DNA of 64,000 nucleotides. It comes from Cocos nucifera. Taxonomy: Eukaryota > Streptophyta > Magnoliopsida > Arecales > Arecaceae. Position 1 is the stretch's first letter. Every line of letters starts with the position of its first letter. Location of the stretch: the NCBI GenBank assembly GCA_006176705.1, contig QRFJ01000781.1, positions 310,001 through 374,000 on the forward strand. The letters are read 5' to 3'. Shown piece by piece: positions 45,677 to 57,306 of the stretch. The notes below the pieces were generated by a model. It was given only the letters and a program-made list of their open reading frames with translations. It ran no database searches and was not told the DNA's origin. A program made the position numbers and the translations under genes.

Positions 45677-48170
45677 ACTTTCAGTTATACTAAAGCCAAT
45701 CAGAATGATATTAAATATCCTATCTTTCATTTGAGCTCGTAGAACTCCTTAGTTCCAAGACTTCAGCAAATGGATCGGTCAATTTCTCCTTTTCCATCGA
45801 TCTTCTTAAGGTCGACGTTACCCTGATCTAAAATCAAAGGTGACAGTATGGTGTTCCTTCAGTTCTTTAGCCTGAGCTATGGCTCCAGTGCTATAATATG
45901 ACTAAACCATCATTGGAGGGTGCCGCTCCCAACCTGCTAATGAATCTTAGCAACTACATAGCCTACATGGCAACATCAAATGTCATGATGTACTCTTCAT
46001 CACCAATAAAATAGGCTATAGCATTCTACTTAGAACCTTTCTAATAAATTGCTACTCTAATTATGATAAATTCATAACCCGATACTTTCTTGCTATCATC
46101 TTTATCTGACTAAAAGTAAAAATTAAAACATCCATAAGTTTTAAGTCAATATCTCCATATTTGAGTCACTGGACCTTAGTATTTCTCAAATACTTAAGGA
46201 TTATCTATACAATCTTCTAGTGGTTCTTATCAAGATTAGACTGATATCTGCTCACTACATCTAGTGAGTGTATCATATCTGATCTAGTACATGGAGAAAT
46301 AAGATGATAGCTAAATCTTTATTTTTTGTAATGATAAAATGTCATTTCTGATTAAGAGAATTTCATCCATAGACAACACAAGGAACAACACTTAGAATCT
46401 TTTGCCAACATACAAATGCAGGGTTCCCTTTTGTTCATAATAAAGACATACATTCAAAATGCATGTTCCAACTCTAAGATAATAGCCAAATGGGCTTTAT
46501 AGGTCTCTATCTTTCCGTTAGCGCTACTCTGATCCTTTGAAAATTCATTCACACCAAATGGATTTTATCCCTTCAAGTGAATCAACTAGTGTCCACACAC
46601 TATTAATTTTTATGAACTTCAATTTGGATTTTATGGCTACAAGCCACTTCTCAAAGTCAGATCTCTGTATAGCATCCATATAGGTGATTAGATCTTTGTT
46701 GTTCTCATCAAGCTCAACAGGATCCCCATCTTGGATCTAGATACCGAAGTATCTATCCAACTGATGCAGTATTGTATCGGATCTCCTTAAAGATGCCAAA
46801 TTAATGGGCTTCGAGTTTGATCTAATCAAATCCAATTTTGCAAGTTTACTAAATCATATCAGTTCTTTCTACCAGTCGAACTTTCTCAAGTTCCACTTGA
46901 CAAGCATCAATTCCTTCTCCAAGAAACTTCTTTTCCAAAAAGAATGTTTTACTGCTGATGAACATCTCATGTTCTTCAGCATGGTAGAATTAATAATCCC
47001 TTATAAACATACACCTATGGGACCAGTTTCTAAGTTTATCTATGTGCAAACATTTGATGTAGGCCGGACAACCCCAAACCTGAAGGTGAGAGAGTCTAGG
47101 TTTATATCCTGTCCATATCCTATATAGAGTATTTATGACAGATTTACTTGGAATATTTTTCAAAGCAAAATAGTTAGTCTCAAGAGCTTAACCCTAAAAT
47201 AGGCAGACTAGTAAACCCAATCATGGATCGAACCATGTCTAATAAAGTTTGATTTTTTTTTTTTCCAATACACTATGTTTAGAAAGGAGTCTACTAAGAG
47301 AAAATCCTATTCTTTCCTAGATATATCAAAGAATCACTAGATAAGTATTCATTTCCTTGATCTGATCGAAGAGTTCTCATACATTTTTTAATTTATTTTT
47401 CTATTTCATTATAGAATCATTTGAATATTTCAAATGATTTAAGCTAAACGTACACATATCTAGATAGGTCGTCTGCATTCATAATGAAATATTGATATCC
47501 TTGACATTATCTAACTTGGATGTTATGTACATTACACTTAGCAGGCTGTGTATATGTCATTTCTTTATTATCCATATATTATTGTAATATCATTCATAAT
47601 GATATCACGATAATCTTTTTTTATTAATAAATGATGATTATCTTTGGCCAAAAGGCCAATAAAGATCACATTCATCATAAACGATGGGCAATAGTGATAA
47701 TCACACTAAATGACAACATGTGTATTGAAAATTAGCTTGACAATTCCTAAAGCTAGGATTGGAATAGAACTTTCTTCCCTAATGTTCAAGAATCTCTCAC
47801 CATTTTTAAATATTCTACTTACCTAAAGTCCTTGCAACGAATTGCATAAGACTACCGGTATCTAATACCTAGATAGTAGAATTAATTACAAAGAAATTAT
47901 AAGGTGTTATCATATAACATTCATGATGAGCAACTCCTTGCTCCTTTCTCTTGATTAGCCTGTTGAGGTCAAGGAAAGCAAGATAATTTTTTCTCCTATG
48001 ATCCTACTTCTAACATTAGAAGCACTCGGTCTGATTTTGGTTAGTCTTAGACCTATTTTTTTCACCGGACTTAGAAGCCTTCGTACAAATCCATTCATAC
48101 TGCTGAACCAAATTTAATTTTCGATACTAATATCGAAGTTAGGTCCATAAGTCTATCATTATCTGACAGT
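45677..48170 (-). pseudogene. Decayed copia pol and end of gag
   Basis: On the minus strand from right to left: a Gag end with LNLVQQYEWICTKA and a degenerate zinc knuckle (48140-47990), a protease-like VLDTGS (near 47860), faint integrase pieces, a linker with SDFEKWLVAIKSKL (near 46650) and VCTLVDSLEGI (near 46570), RT pieces (EQKGTLHLY near 46430, a MDEILLI remnant of the YVDD site near 46380), and an RNase H end with GAIAQAKEL (near 45880). Stops and indels occur every few dozen bases. The order is that of Ty1/copia: Gag, protease, integrase, RT, RNase H. Confidence 0.72.
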
Positions 48171-50247
48171 GATCGGAGCAATTAAGGTTTAGTCTTAATC
48201 TAACTAGAAAAGAGAACATAGACCTAGTGTATATGAATTATTTTATGCCTAAAGAGTTGGACTTTAGTCTAAAAGTTCTTCCACTATTTTATACAAATTG
48301 ATAACCTCTACCTCCAATTTGAGAAATTACTTTAATTTCTTAGTAGGTACTAGAATCTGCATAGATTGCACACAAGTCCGACTATGGCTGGTCAACCCAT
48401 ATGCATCTATGGATTGATTTTTTAACTAATTATTTCTTTAAATAAATTCTAGTAATTTAGGTTTTGCCCCAGGCTCCTAATTAGTAGGCTAGGGCCTCCA
48501 CTGCAAGGATCCGATTAGGTCCAACCGTTGACATGACCATACTTGGTGTATCTAACTAACGAATGATTAAGCCTAACTATGATTGGTCAACCTAACTATC
48601 ATTAGAGAGATACTTCCAAGTTATCATATTATGAATGATAATTTCATTAGTCAATAAGCACCAGGTCTATGGGCCTTTAATGATTATTGAGTTAATGGAT
48701 CCATAATCATCCAACTTAATGGGAGGCTATAACTCAGTTATCCCCATAACTATATTATTTTTAAGAACCTAATAATTTAAAAAATTTAAATTTATTTATG
48801 ATTTAAGGATAGAAAAGACATGAACCAAATTGCTCTCACTGGCTTCACCAAGTTAAATCCTCCCATTGACTTCTCAAGTCATTGGTAAGGACTAGGATCA
48901 ATTTCAGTCCATAAGCACCTAAATCAGTCTCACTGAATAAAATCAATCTCACTGATTTTCTATATGACATGGGTTAGCACGAATCAATGAGCAACCTAAT
49001 CAAGATCTGATTAATTACATTGGCCAGATAAGTGAGATCAGTGGGAGGATTTGCCAAGGCTGGCCTTAGACACCATCAGAAATGACCAGGTAAGCAAGCT
49101 GTTAATTAAAAACCATCGATATGGAAATGCCAGACTTATCTTAGATCCTAATCAGTTCGTCAATTTTGATTTGGTCTATTTAAAGACTAAAGCTCGACCA
49201 TTGAGCCACGATCAATATCCATTTGTTAGACGTATGGACTTTGATCAACTACAACTATTAAGTTGATCTATAAAAAAATGACCTAATCCTAATTAACTAT
49301 TAATTAGGTTTGATCAATTTCTTAACTTAGTCTATATTTAATCGAACCTTAGGTCTAACCCAGTTAATGACCTAATCAAAGCTAACCCATTACCTTTTAA
49401 CCCATATTTTATGAAGTAAGATCTTCAAATCATAAACCTATATTTTAAACAATCACTTAATTCTTAATTAAATTCAAGGCTTATAGGTTGGGGTCTGAAA
49501 CTTCAGAACTAGTTTCTGATTTCATCATTTGAAACATTTTCAAGTCAGATAAATAATTTACATTGAATCAAATTCAATTCATGATTTTAGATCTAATTTA
49601 TTTCAATATTTAGATCATGTCCTAGAATTTTGAATCTAAAATTTTGTAGAAAATAATTTCTTAATTTAAATTTTATAAAATAAATATATCAAATATATAC
49701 ATTTTAGATTCAAAAAGAAAGCTACATATCAACAAATGCAACTAGAGGATGTAGATTAAAATATGAAACACATCATATGGATCTCATCTAAATGATCAAA
49801 ATCAGATCATAAATCATTTAATTTTAGATTTAAAATCTAAAAATAAATCATGAATCATTTTAAATCTTATCTAACTTATTTATGATTTAGGAAGCACATA
49901 CTAAGACAACCTCTCCATTGTAAGGGATAAACCTTAAAGCAGGATAATCTTATAATCAATATGTGCAATCTGATATTATTTAGATCTATTCTAAATAATC
50001 TAAAATAGATTTGACATCTATTTAATTTTAGATTTAAAATTAAAAAATAAATCATAAAAATTATTTAGATCACATCAAACTTATTCATGATTCAAAAAAT
50101 CAGATCAGCACATACTAGGATAATCTTTTCATTGTAAGGGGTTAACCTTACAGTAGGACAACCTTATGTCAATATGTGCGATCTTTTAATTTTTATTTTT
50201 AGATTTATTTCAAAGCATGGATGATCATATCATAAAAAAACTTAGAT
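48171..50247 (-). other. Copia leader and decayed gag start
   Basis: No frame can be followed. It contains the shared leader segment (49021-49097) and a duplicated stretch near 49895-49985 and 50105-50195 (gcacatacta, then cattgtaaggg, then caatatgtgc), about 208 bp apart. The single open frame at 49051-49266 (plus strand) has no family match I can recognise. Confidence 0.55.
49021..49097 (-). other. Leader segment shared with the Athila-like element
   Basis: The plus strand reads tggccagataagtg, gtgggag, gccttagacacca, gaccaggtaagc, in the same order and nearly the same spacing as 16705-16782. Confidence 0.6.
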
Positions 50248-50259
50248 GCTCTGATACCA
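50248..50259 (-). other. Copia primer binding site (tRNA-iMet)
   Basis: The minus strand reads TGGTATCAGAGC, complementary to the initiator tRNA-Met 3' end, four bases from the LTR. Confidence 0.92.
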
Positions 50260-50263
50260 CTAT

Positions 50264-50780
50264 TGAAAAACATGCAGGATTTCATGCTTGTATTTCAAAA
50301 TTTTTTTTGAAAACTGATGCAGTGGAAGATATAGATTAAACTATTTAATCTAATAATGCATGTGATCTAATCACTAAACCCTGCATTAAGGATTTATAAC
50401 ATGTCATGATGCAAACATAAATCTAAAAAATTAAAATAAGGATGATTGGTATTGATCAAATCAATATCTAGATCTAGAACTATTCTAGAAAATCTAGATC
50501 GTGTCTAGGTCAGATAAAAGATCAAATCTTATACCTTTGCATAGGTCGAGAACACCACGACTGAATCTCAACATCATTCTTTATTGCTAGGAGCTGTACA
50601 GTGCATCCAACCTCTATGAATAGTCCATACAAGACTACAACACAAATCGAAAGTTTGTCAAATAAAGATCTGCTCGAAGTGCTAGCTTCTCACAGATTCC
50701 TCTTGATGGTTAGTCAAAAAAATATTTTTCAGATCTTTTGGACACTCTAAGAGATAAAAAATAAGAGGAAGAATAAGGAA
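50264..50780 (-). repeat. 5' LTR of the long-LTR copia element, interrupted
   Basis: Begins TGAAAAACATGCAGG and follows 42513-43025 to ataagaggaagaataaggaa, where the next element starts. The five bases before that start are aggaa, the left half of an expected duplication. Confidence 0.88.
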
Positions 50781-51759
50781 TGTTGGTGTGGAAATCTACG
50801 AGGATGCCAGAGGTAGCTAGAGTTGAAAAGATGAGGCCACTGATGGGACCTACAAAATAAAGTCCAAATTGGAGGTAGGTCACTCCAGCAGTATCCTCCG
50901 ATGCTCAAGTTAGTTCTCCAACTAACTGGAATAGAGTGCTCAGAAAATAGAGAAACAGAGTGACAGGAAGAAGAAGAGAGCTTAAAGAAAAATATATCTG
51001 AAGGATTTCTTTTATAGACGGAGCTTATAACAAATTGACGGTGACAGCTGTAACCATCCAATAGTAGGCCATTCAAGCCACGTGGAGTTTGTTATGGTGT
51101 TGAGTTGTTATTTATCACAATGTCTTGGTGGTGAAAATATCTTTATTGGAATTTGGATATAGGTCGGAGACTTTGGCGTATGTAGTGGACTTATGATCGG
51201 TTGAGGTCCATTGGGGACAATATCTAGTGGCTTTAAGAAGTTTGAAAGCTTCCTGAGCCGTGCGCAAGAAGGTGCCCCTAAATTAAGATCTGAAGTTCTG
51301 CACTCCATCCTTCATAGATTGGTTATTATGTATCAGTGATTTGGTGAGGTTTCTTTAGATGGGTCCAGCCGACAAGTGTGGCAGAGATTAAGTAGGTCCA
51401 TGACTGGAAGGAGTGCAATTGGAGGAGTTCGTCTGAAAGGGGCATGATTGGAGGAGTTCATTTGGAAGGAGCACGACTAGAAGAGTTTGTTCGAAAGGAG
51501 TGCGACTGGAGGAGTTCATCTGAAAGGAGCGCTACTGAGTCCTGAGATTGTCATTTGTTTTTAGTTAGAAGGCAAGGTTAGTATAACAACAGTTCTACTT
51601 CACTATTTAAGATTATGCCACTCAACGTTTAGGTGCCATTAAGAGGTTCTATGGTGTATGAACTTGTTACTGAGGGGATCAATGAATTCTAGTGGAAGGA
51701 AGGTCAATGGCTAAGGATTTTAGCCAAGGACTTCGATGGGGGTTATTCTACCCCCAATA
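50781..51759 (-). repeat. 3' LTR of the Tat-lineage element
   Basis: 979 bp. The minus strand has a TATA-like CTATAAAAG (51009-51017) with a CCACGTGG G-box 60 bp upstream (51078-51085) and ends CACCAACA. Related to, but clearly diverged from, the LTR at 19492-20679. Confidence 0.8.
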
Positions 51760-51995
51760 CTTATCCTCCTACTCTCATGTTTGAATTTCAAATGAAGGGA
51801 GTATAAAGTAGTTATAGTTGAAGTCTCTCACCAGCTTTTTGCTCTCGGAGAATGAAATCTTTTGTCTTTTTTTGAATTGGTGCTGAAGTTTGATGTCGAA
51901 TGACCACAAAGGATAATTATTCTTAGAAACTCATTTGATATAGAGCTCTATATATAGTGCAATTATTGTTTCGTCAGGCGGTGGGTGTGAGTGGG

Positions 51996-52080
51996 ACACG
52001 TGGCAGGTTAGGACTGGCTGAAGAAGTCCTACAATTATAACTTTCTCTAATTCTATTCTTTTATTTAAACCTTCCCTTCT
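51996..52080 (+). promoter_or_regulatory. Candidate promoter of the antisense gene
   Basis: A G-box with ABRE-type core ACACGTGGC at 51996-52004 lies about 65 bp before a TATA-like ttttatttaaacc (52069-52081), followed by a pyrimidine-rich leader of the kind found at plant transcription starts. The signal lies outside the LTR, on the plus strand, directly ahead of the plus-strand gene. Confidence 0.5.
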
Positions 52081-52420
52081 TCCATGGCTTTTCACCTTCA
52101 TTTTCTTTCCTTCTTCCTCTCCTTCCTTTATTTTCTATCGCCTCCAAGCATCCTATCCTTGTTGCTTTTGTTCTCTCATGACGTTTACGATCGTCAGCAT
52201 TCTTCTCAACTATCCTTCATCTTTTCGATCCTCTCCTTGAGTTTTTTGATCAACCTAGGTTAGTCCCTCATCCTTATTCTCTTGATTTTTAGCTTTTCCA
52301 TATTCTTTAGAATCTCTTCAAGTTTTCCTAGGTGGGCTTTATTGTTTTCCTTTTTCAGGTTTTCACCACCTTTTTTCCCTGAGTTTTTTAGGGATTTTGT
52401 TGTATTTAATTCAATCTGAA

Positions 52421-55400
52421 TGTCGTCTGAAGTTTTTTGATCTAGTGGTTCTATGAGTCCAATTGACCCAAACCCCTAAAACATCAAGATCAGAATGGAA
52501 ACCAAACCTAGAGTAGCACCTGGGCCCAATTTTATATCGAAAACCATACCTTGCTCCTTAACCATTAAAGATTTGTCATTAATTAAGATCTAGTATGGGG
52601 TGCCTGTCAACTATGAATTGAAACTTCCTGGACCAAATGGCCGAGCTTATGCTCCTCCTCTAGGTCAATTCTGCTTGTATTTGGAGAACTTCCGTTTTAG
52701 ACTAAGGCTCCCTCTTTCCTTCTTTGTTGTAGCTCTTTTTCATTTTCTGAATATCTTCTTAGCTTCTGTGGTGCCGAACTTCTTTAGGTTCATAATAGGA
52801 TTCCTTACCCTTTGCATATCCATCGAAGTTCAGCCCACCATTTCACTTTTTTGAATATACTTTACTTTCAAGTGTCATCCTACTATGAAGGATTGGTAGT
52901 ATATTTCACCCTAGTTCAGCAACAAGGGATTGCTCAAGGGAGCCCCCTCCTCTATCCATAATTAGAAAGAGAAGTTCATCTTTGTTTCTTATCCAATCTT
53001 ATACTTAGGACTCCCACCTTGGTGAAATCTGAGGGATTCAATCCATCGAGCCCTAGGATTAGAAAAAGAGGACCTAGAGTTGGTTAGTAAAATTAAAGAT
53101 TACCAAATATTTCTTGTGTTTGAGCTAATAAAAGAACAAACTTTATTCAACCTCGATCTCAGCCCTATGAATCCAGCAGGTATACGGTTGATGTTGGTGG
53201 ATTACCCTCTTCTTCTTCTTTCTTCTCTCTAGTCATACTTTTCTTTCCTTTAATATGGAAATGGACACCTAGGCAGTCGAAATGCTCATGAGAGGGCTCT
53301 CGGCTTGCAAGAGGAAAGGGAAGGCATCGAGCAAGAGTTCAAAAATGGTGAGGGTTGGTGTTCCAAGCTTCGCGGCTCTTGTCAGTGCCATGGATACCTC
53401 CAAAGTTTCCCTAGAAGTTGAACCTCCTTCTTCCATCAAGTTCAGTATCGTCAAGGTTGCCAGACCTTTGATGCCATCGAGCCCTCTCACCGAGGTTCGA
53501 ATTCTAGAGCCTCCTATCGGAGGGGAGAAGGAGGTGGAGAAGAAGAAGACCAAAAAGGCTCTGAGAAAATTTTAGCAAAAGTCTACCACAATGGGCCCAA
53601 TAGCTCTGATGAAGAGTTGGGGAAGAACCTCTTCAACAATCATGGAATCATGAGGGATTTGGTCGATGGGTTCACCATACCCGAAGTCGTAGATAGGATG
53701 GTCAATGCTGATGTCGATCAATGTACTTGGGATTCACTCAGATTCTTTCTTGAGGTAGTTACTTCGTCCTTCTCTTTCTCTTTAAATTTCTTAATGTTTC
53801 CTCATCCGCACAACCCACTTCATCATCATATATATTTTTTCAACAAATGGGCCATCAACTGCTTGGCTACATTAGATCACTGAATCACTTTAAGTCGGAG
53901 TTGCTGAAGACCCAAGAGAATCATCAGGCTGAGGTCGAACATATAATTAAGGAGAGAGACCAGGTTGACCGCTCTTTGAAGAAAAAATTTATCGAGGTCG
54001 AAGGTCTCCAAGAAGCACTTCATAAGGAAAAAGAGATATCAGTGAAGTTGAAGACCACTTTGGGCCCGAAAGAAGAGTGGAGGAGAAAGGCTAAAGTCGA
54101 GACTGCTGAATTAAAGGAGTAGATTTCTAGGTAGATCTCGAAGATGACTGCCTAAGTGATAGAGGAGTTCAAGGACTCCTCCGAAATGAGAGATCTAAAT
54201 GTCAAATTCGGTCAAGAGGCCTTTAACAAAAATTTTGAGCTCTATGAGAATAGGATGGCTAGCAAGTTTTCCAAGCTTGACCTTGACTTTTTGTATGGGA
54301 GAGCTCCTGAGGATGAAGCAGAACCATCCATCGATGCGGTTGATCTCCCTCCTGTCAAACCTACTGTTGAAGAATCAGGATAGACTAATGCTGCACCGGA
54401 CTCCTCATCAGCTCCTCTAGAGGTCTGAGACCTCTTAATTTATATTTTTCTTTTTTATTTATTTTCTTTCTATACTAAAAATATTTTGATCAATGAAGAT
54501 AAGTTTATTTTGAGAATGAATTTCTTTCTTCTGCAAAATCGATGTGTTGATGTTTTCATGCTCCAAGTGCAGTCTCCTATCAAAGCTGACCTCCTTTCTT
54601 AGGGTGTTTCCCTGAAGGCCCACATAAAGAGCCTAAGGAGGGAGGTTCATCATCTTAAGAAAAAGTTGGAGAAGACTGAAGATGAGCATAAGAAATTAGA
54701 GAAGAACTATGTCGACGCTGCCACTGAAATTAACTGCTTGCATCAATCATCCAAATAACTATTCAAAGAATATAATACTAAGAAATTCTACCTGAATGAA
54801 GAGCTTGAGGAGGTCAAGAAGCATGCAACTGAGAAGTCTTGAACTTTAACAGTTAAAGCTTGCTCCCTTGAAGTTAAACTCATTGCAGCAAAGGAAAAAA
54901 ATTGATTATTGGAGGGAAGCTCGGCGTGGTCTACCAGCTGAGAGGAGTCTGGCTGGGATTGGTCCAAGAGATTCTCAAAACTTCAAAGTCAACTTCACAC
55001 CGTCGAAGCTTCATACAAGAGTTATGAGCTCAGTTGGAGTAATAAAATCATCGATCTCCAGCAGCAACCTCGAAAAGCGAATGATAAGATAGCTAGTCTT
55101 AAAAGGCAATTGGTGGAATGGGCAGAGGATAGTTCGAACAGAGAATTAGATGAGCTTCTTTTCTTAAGAAATTCTTTGGAGACCATGTCAGTGACATTTG
55201 CAAAAGAATCGATCGAGCTTCAACAGCTGAAGATCCAACTAACTTATGAGCGACAAGCTGTTAAGGATGTAGAGGCCGAGTCAGAGGTTCTAAGAAGATA
55301 GTTATAGGAGTCTAAAGATAATTACCAGTAGGCTGATAAGTTTTGTAGAGAGCCTATTGAAAAGGAAAAAACTTGAAGAAGAGATCACTAGCTTGAAGCA

Positions 55401-55442
55401 ATATTTGGTGATGGCAGGGGTCAGCAGTCCAAAGTCCAAAGA
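52421..55442 (+). pseudogene. Extra gene with gypsy-type transposase domain and coiled coils, decayed
   Basis: The N-terminal part (52560-52855) reads VPVNYELKLPGPNGRAYAPP, then a segment with LGQFCLYLENFRFRLRLPLS and FIIGFLTL: the plant gypsy-type transposase domain (PF04195). It continues with stops to about 53180 (KEKFIFV, LEKEDLELV). A Lys/Ser-rich middle (53282-53575) follows, then a coiled coil with long Glu/Lys/Leu repeats (53880-54120), a segment with EEFKDSSEMRDLNVKFGQEA (54156-54383) and a second coiled coil (54600-55300: KAHIKSLRREVHHLKKKLEK). Probable introns lie at about 53756-53840 and 54430-54590. At least eight stops; no complete frame. It runs opposite to the element. The function of this family is not established. 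Confidence 0.75.
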
Positions 55443-55931
55443 ATCAAGTCCCTCTTAGGACTTCATCCATTTTACCTTTTTTGTACATGGTCTTGCAGAC
55501 CATTATTTTGTAATGAACTTCAACATTAATAAAATGATGTTTTCTTCAATTATCTCTTTGACTTGCATGGATTTGATGTCTATTGATTTTTTCTATTTTC
55601 TTCATCTTATTTTTTAATGAAATGACCATCATAAAATGCCTTCTTCCTGCCTTAGGTAACCATGGGTCTTTATCCATGTTAGGATGAAGTTTTCCTTTTA
55701 TTTCTAGCATGGTTGGCATTTTTCTTGTTAAGATGAGGTCCTTCTCCTATTCCTGATAGGATTGACCTTTATCTTTATTAGAATGAGGTCCTTCTCCTAT
55801 TCCTAACAAAGTCATTGGGGCACAAAGACCATTGAAAGAGCCTCTCTCCATCTTCTATCTTAAATAATTGGAGGTCTTCATCCATGTCAGGACGAGATTC
55901 CCCTCCTATTTTTGACATTGCTGGCCTTTAT
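55443..55931 (+). other. Downstream region of the antisense gene, with 3' end signal and repeats
   Basis: An AATAAA at 55528-55533 lies about 90 bp after the last coiled-coil codons, a plausible polyadenylation signal. Then come three or four degenerate copies of a unit of about 55-65 bp (atgaggtccttctcctattcc near 55728, 55784 and diverged near 55665 and 55880). No gene. Confidence 0.55.
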
Positions 55932-57243
55932 TGAATCTCCTAAGAGATTTTGATGATGACCAAATGTTAAAGTAAATGATTACTAATATATATTTTTTTA
56001 AGTATTCCAATGTCAGAAGAAAGAGAGCTCTTTGATCAAAATAAGAAAGATATAAAGTAAAATTCAAATAAAAATTGAATCTTCTTGATTGGTGCAAAAT
56101 TCTCTCAAAATTATCTTAGAGCAATCTTCGAGACATCTCAAAATTTTTTCGAAAGCTTTCGAGTGGACTGGCATGCCCAAACATAGTTCTAGCTCGATTT
56201 TGAGAGGTCTCGAGTGAATCTCTAGAGCTCTCGATCTCAGACAATAGAAACCCAATTTTTATGCTTTGAGAATGAGAGGTCCCATAGGATTTTTGAGAGG
56301 TCTCACGATTCCAGCGAGACATCTCGCTCAAAACTGAGAGGTCTCGATCTCAAGCGAGCTATTTTTTTAGAAAGCTAATTTTTTGTGTGACTGAAGGTGA
56401 GAGCTCTCCTAATCAAATCGAGAGGCCTCGTAACCTGATGAGATGTCTTAAGGCAAACCAAGAGGTCTCGAGACTTGGCAATAATCTTTTGATAGGACAT
56501 TCTAGATCAGATTTTTTCGATTCCAATGGCTAGTTGTTGCTCTCCAATGGTTGGATTTCACTTTTTCTAAGCTCCAATCATCACCAGAAGAAAGAAAATA
56601 CTACAGAAATAAAAGAAAGAAGGCTTATTTTTAATTGATTGAAGAAAAATGAGAGAAAGCAAAGCATGCTCTGTTCTTGAATGAATACCCAATCTCCAAT
56701 CAATCAGTTCTCTCAAGCTTTGAAGAACCCTCAAGTGCATTAACTCCACGTATTCAAAGAGGCTTTCAATGAACTACAAGGATAATTTTTCTGCTCTTTC
56801 AAAAGGGCATTCTGAGTGGTAAATTTTTTTTCCTCTTTTTGTGTACTTGGTTTCAACAGGTGCTGAAACTTAGATTTTGGGATTTTTCTTTCCTCTATTT
56901 ATTTAGATTGATTTGTCTGATCCTTGTAAGGGTTGTGGTTGGTGAACCTAGGAAAAAACCAATTGAATTTTTGGATAGTGAGCTTGAAAAAACTATTTGG
57001 CTATAATCTTGCAGGGTTATAATAAAATTTTCAAGAGTTTGCTTAGGGAGTGGACGTAGGTGCTGGGAGAGCATGGAACTACTACAAAATTCTCTTTTTT
57101 ATATGTGTGCTATCGATTATGTCTTTTATTTACTCTCATATTTGATTCACTTAGAATTTAATCATTTATCACCGCACATATCTGCTTTAAATTTTTGAAA
57201 ACCCAATTCAGCCCCCCCCCCTCTTGGGTTGTCTATCTAGGCA
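55932..57243 (+). repeat. 5' LTR of the SIRE-type copia element
   Basis: Starts TGAATCTCCTAAGAGATTTT, a SIRE/Maximus-like start, and ends in a C-rich stretch (ccccccccctcttggg) and CTAGGCA. It holds a cluster of GAGAGGTCTCGA-type palindromes at 56125-56475. Confidence 0.9.
56125..56475. repeat. Cluster of about ten short palindromes in the LTR
   Basis: Variants of GAGAGGTCTCG, GAGACATCTCG and GAGAGCTCTC occur near 56129, 56203, 56232, 56270, 56298, 56320, 56336, 56390, 56418 and 56460. Each is an inverted repeat of GAG-type arms. They lie in the first half of the LTR. Confidence 0.8.
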
Positions 57244-57248
57244 ATAAT

Positions 57249-57260
57249 TGGTATCAGAGC
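57249..57260 (+). other. Copia primer binding site (tRNA-iMet)
   Basis: TGGTATCAGAGC, followed by caagttctct, five bases from the LTR end. Confidence 0.93.
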
Positions 57261-57306
57261 CAAGTTCTCTACTAATTATTGATTTTTTTAACTAAAGACG
57301 AAGATC

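Larger units (their letters stand above)
42513..50780 (-). mobile_element. Copia retrotransposon with unusually long LTRs, split
   Basis: 3' LTR at 42513-45676, decayed interior, iMet primer site at 50248-50259, and the first 517 bp (in plus-strand order) of the 5' LTR at 50264-50780, where a Ty3 element was inserted. The rest of the 5' LTR should lie beyond the right window edge. The element sits in the CACTA remnant at its left. Protein remnants follow copia order on the minus strand. The left LTR end is mutated (TAGAAAAC where the right copy has TGAAAAAC). Confidence 0.85.
50781..55931 (-). mobile_element. Tat-lineage Ty3/gypsy element, 3' part with an antisense extra gene
   Basis: The LTR at 50781-51759 begins TGTTGGTG on the plus strand, matching the complement of the other Tat-like LTR end, and ends CCCCCAATA, the complement of a TGTTGGGG-like start. 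Inside it the sequence resembles the 3' interior of the gag-only element (tttgaaattcaaacatgagag against gattttcgaactcgaaag). So the 3' LTR is on the left and the interior runs right on the minus strand. The first 3.7 kb of interior hold a plus-strand gene (52421-55442). Tat elements are known to carry extra open frames, in either direction, next to the 3' LTR. The rest of the element lies beyond the copia insertion at 55932. Confidence 0.78.
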
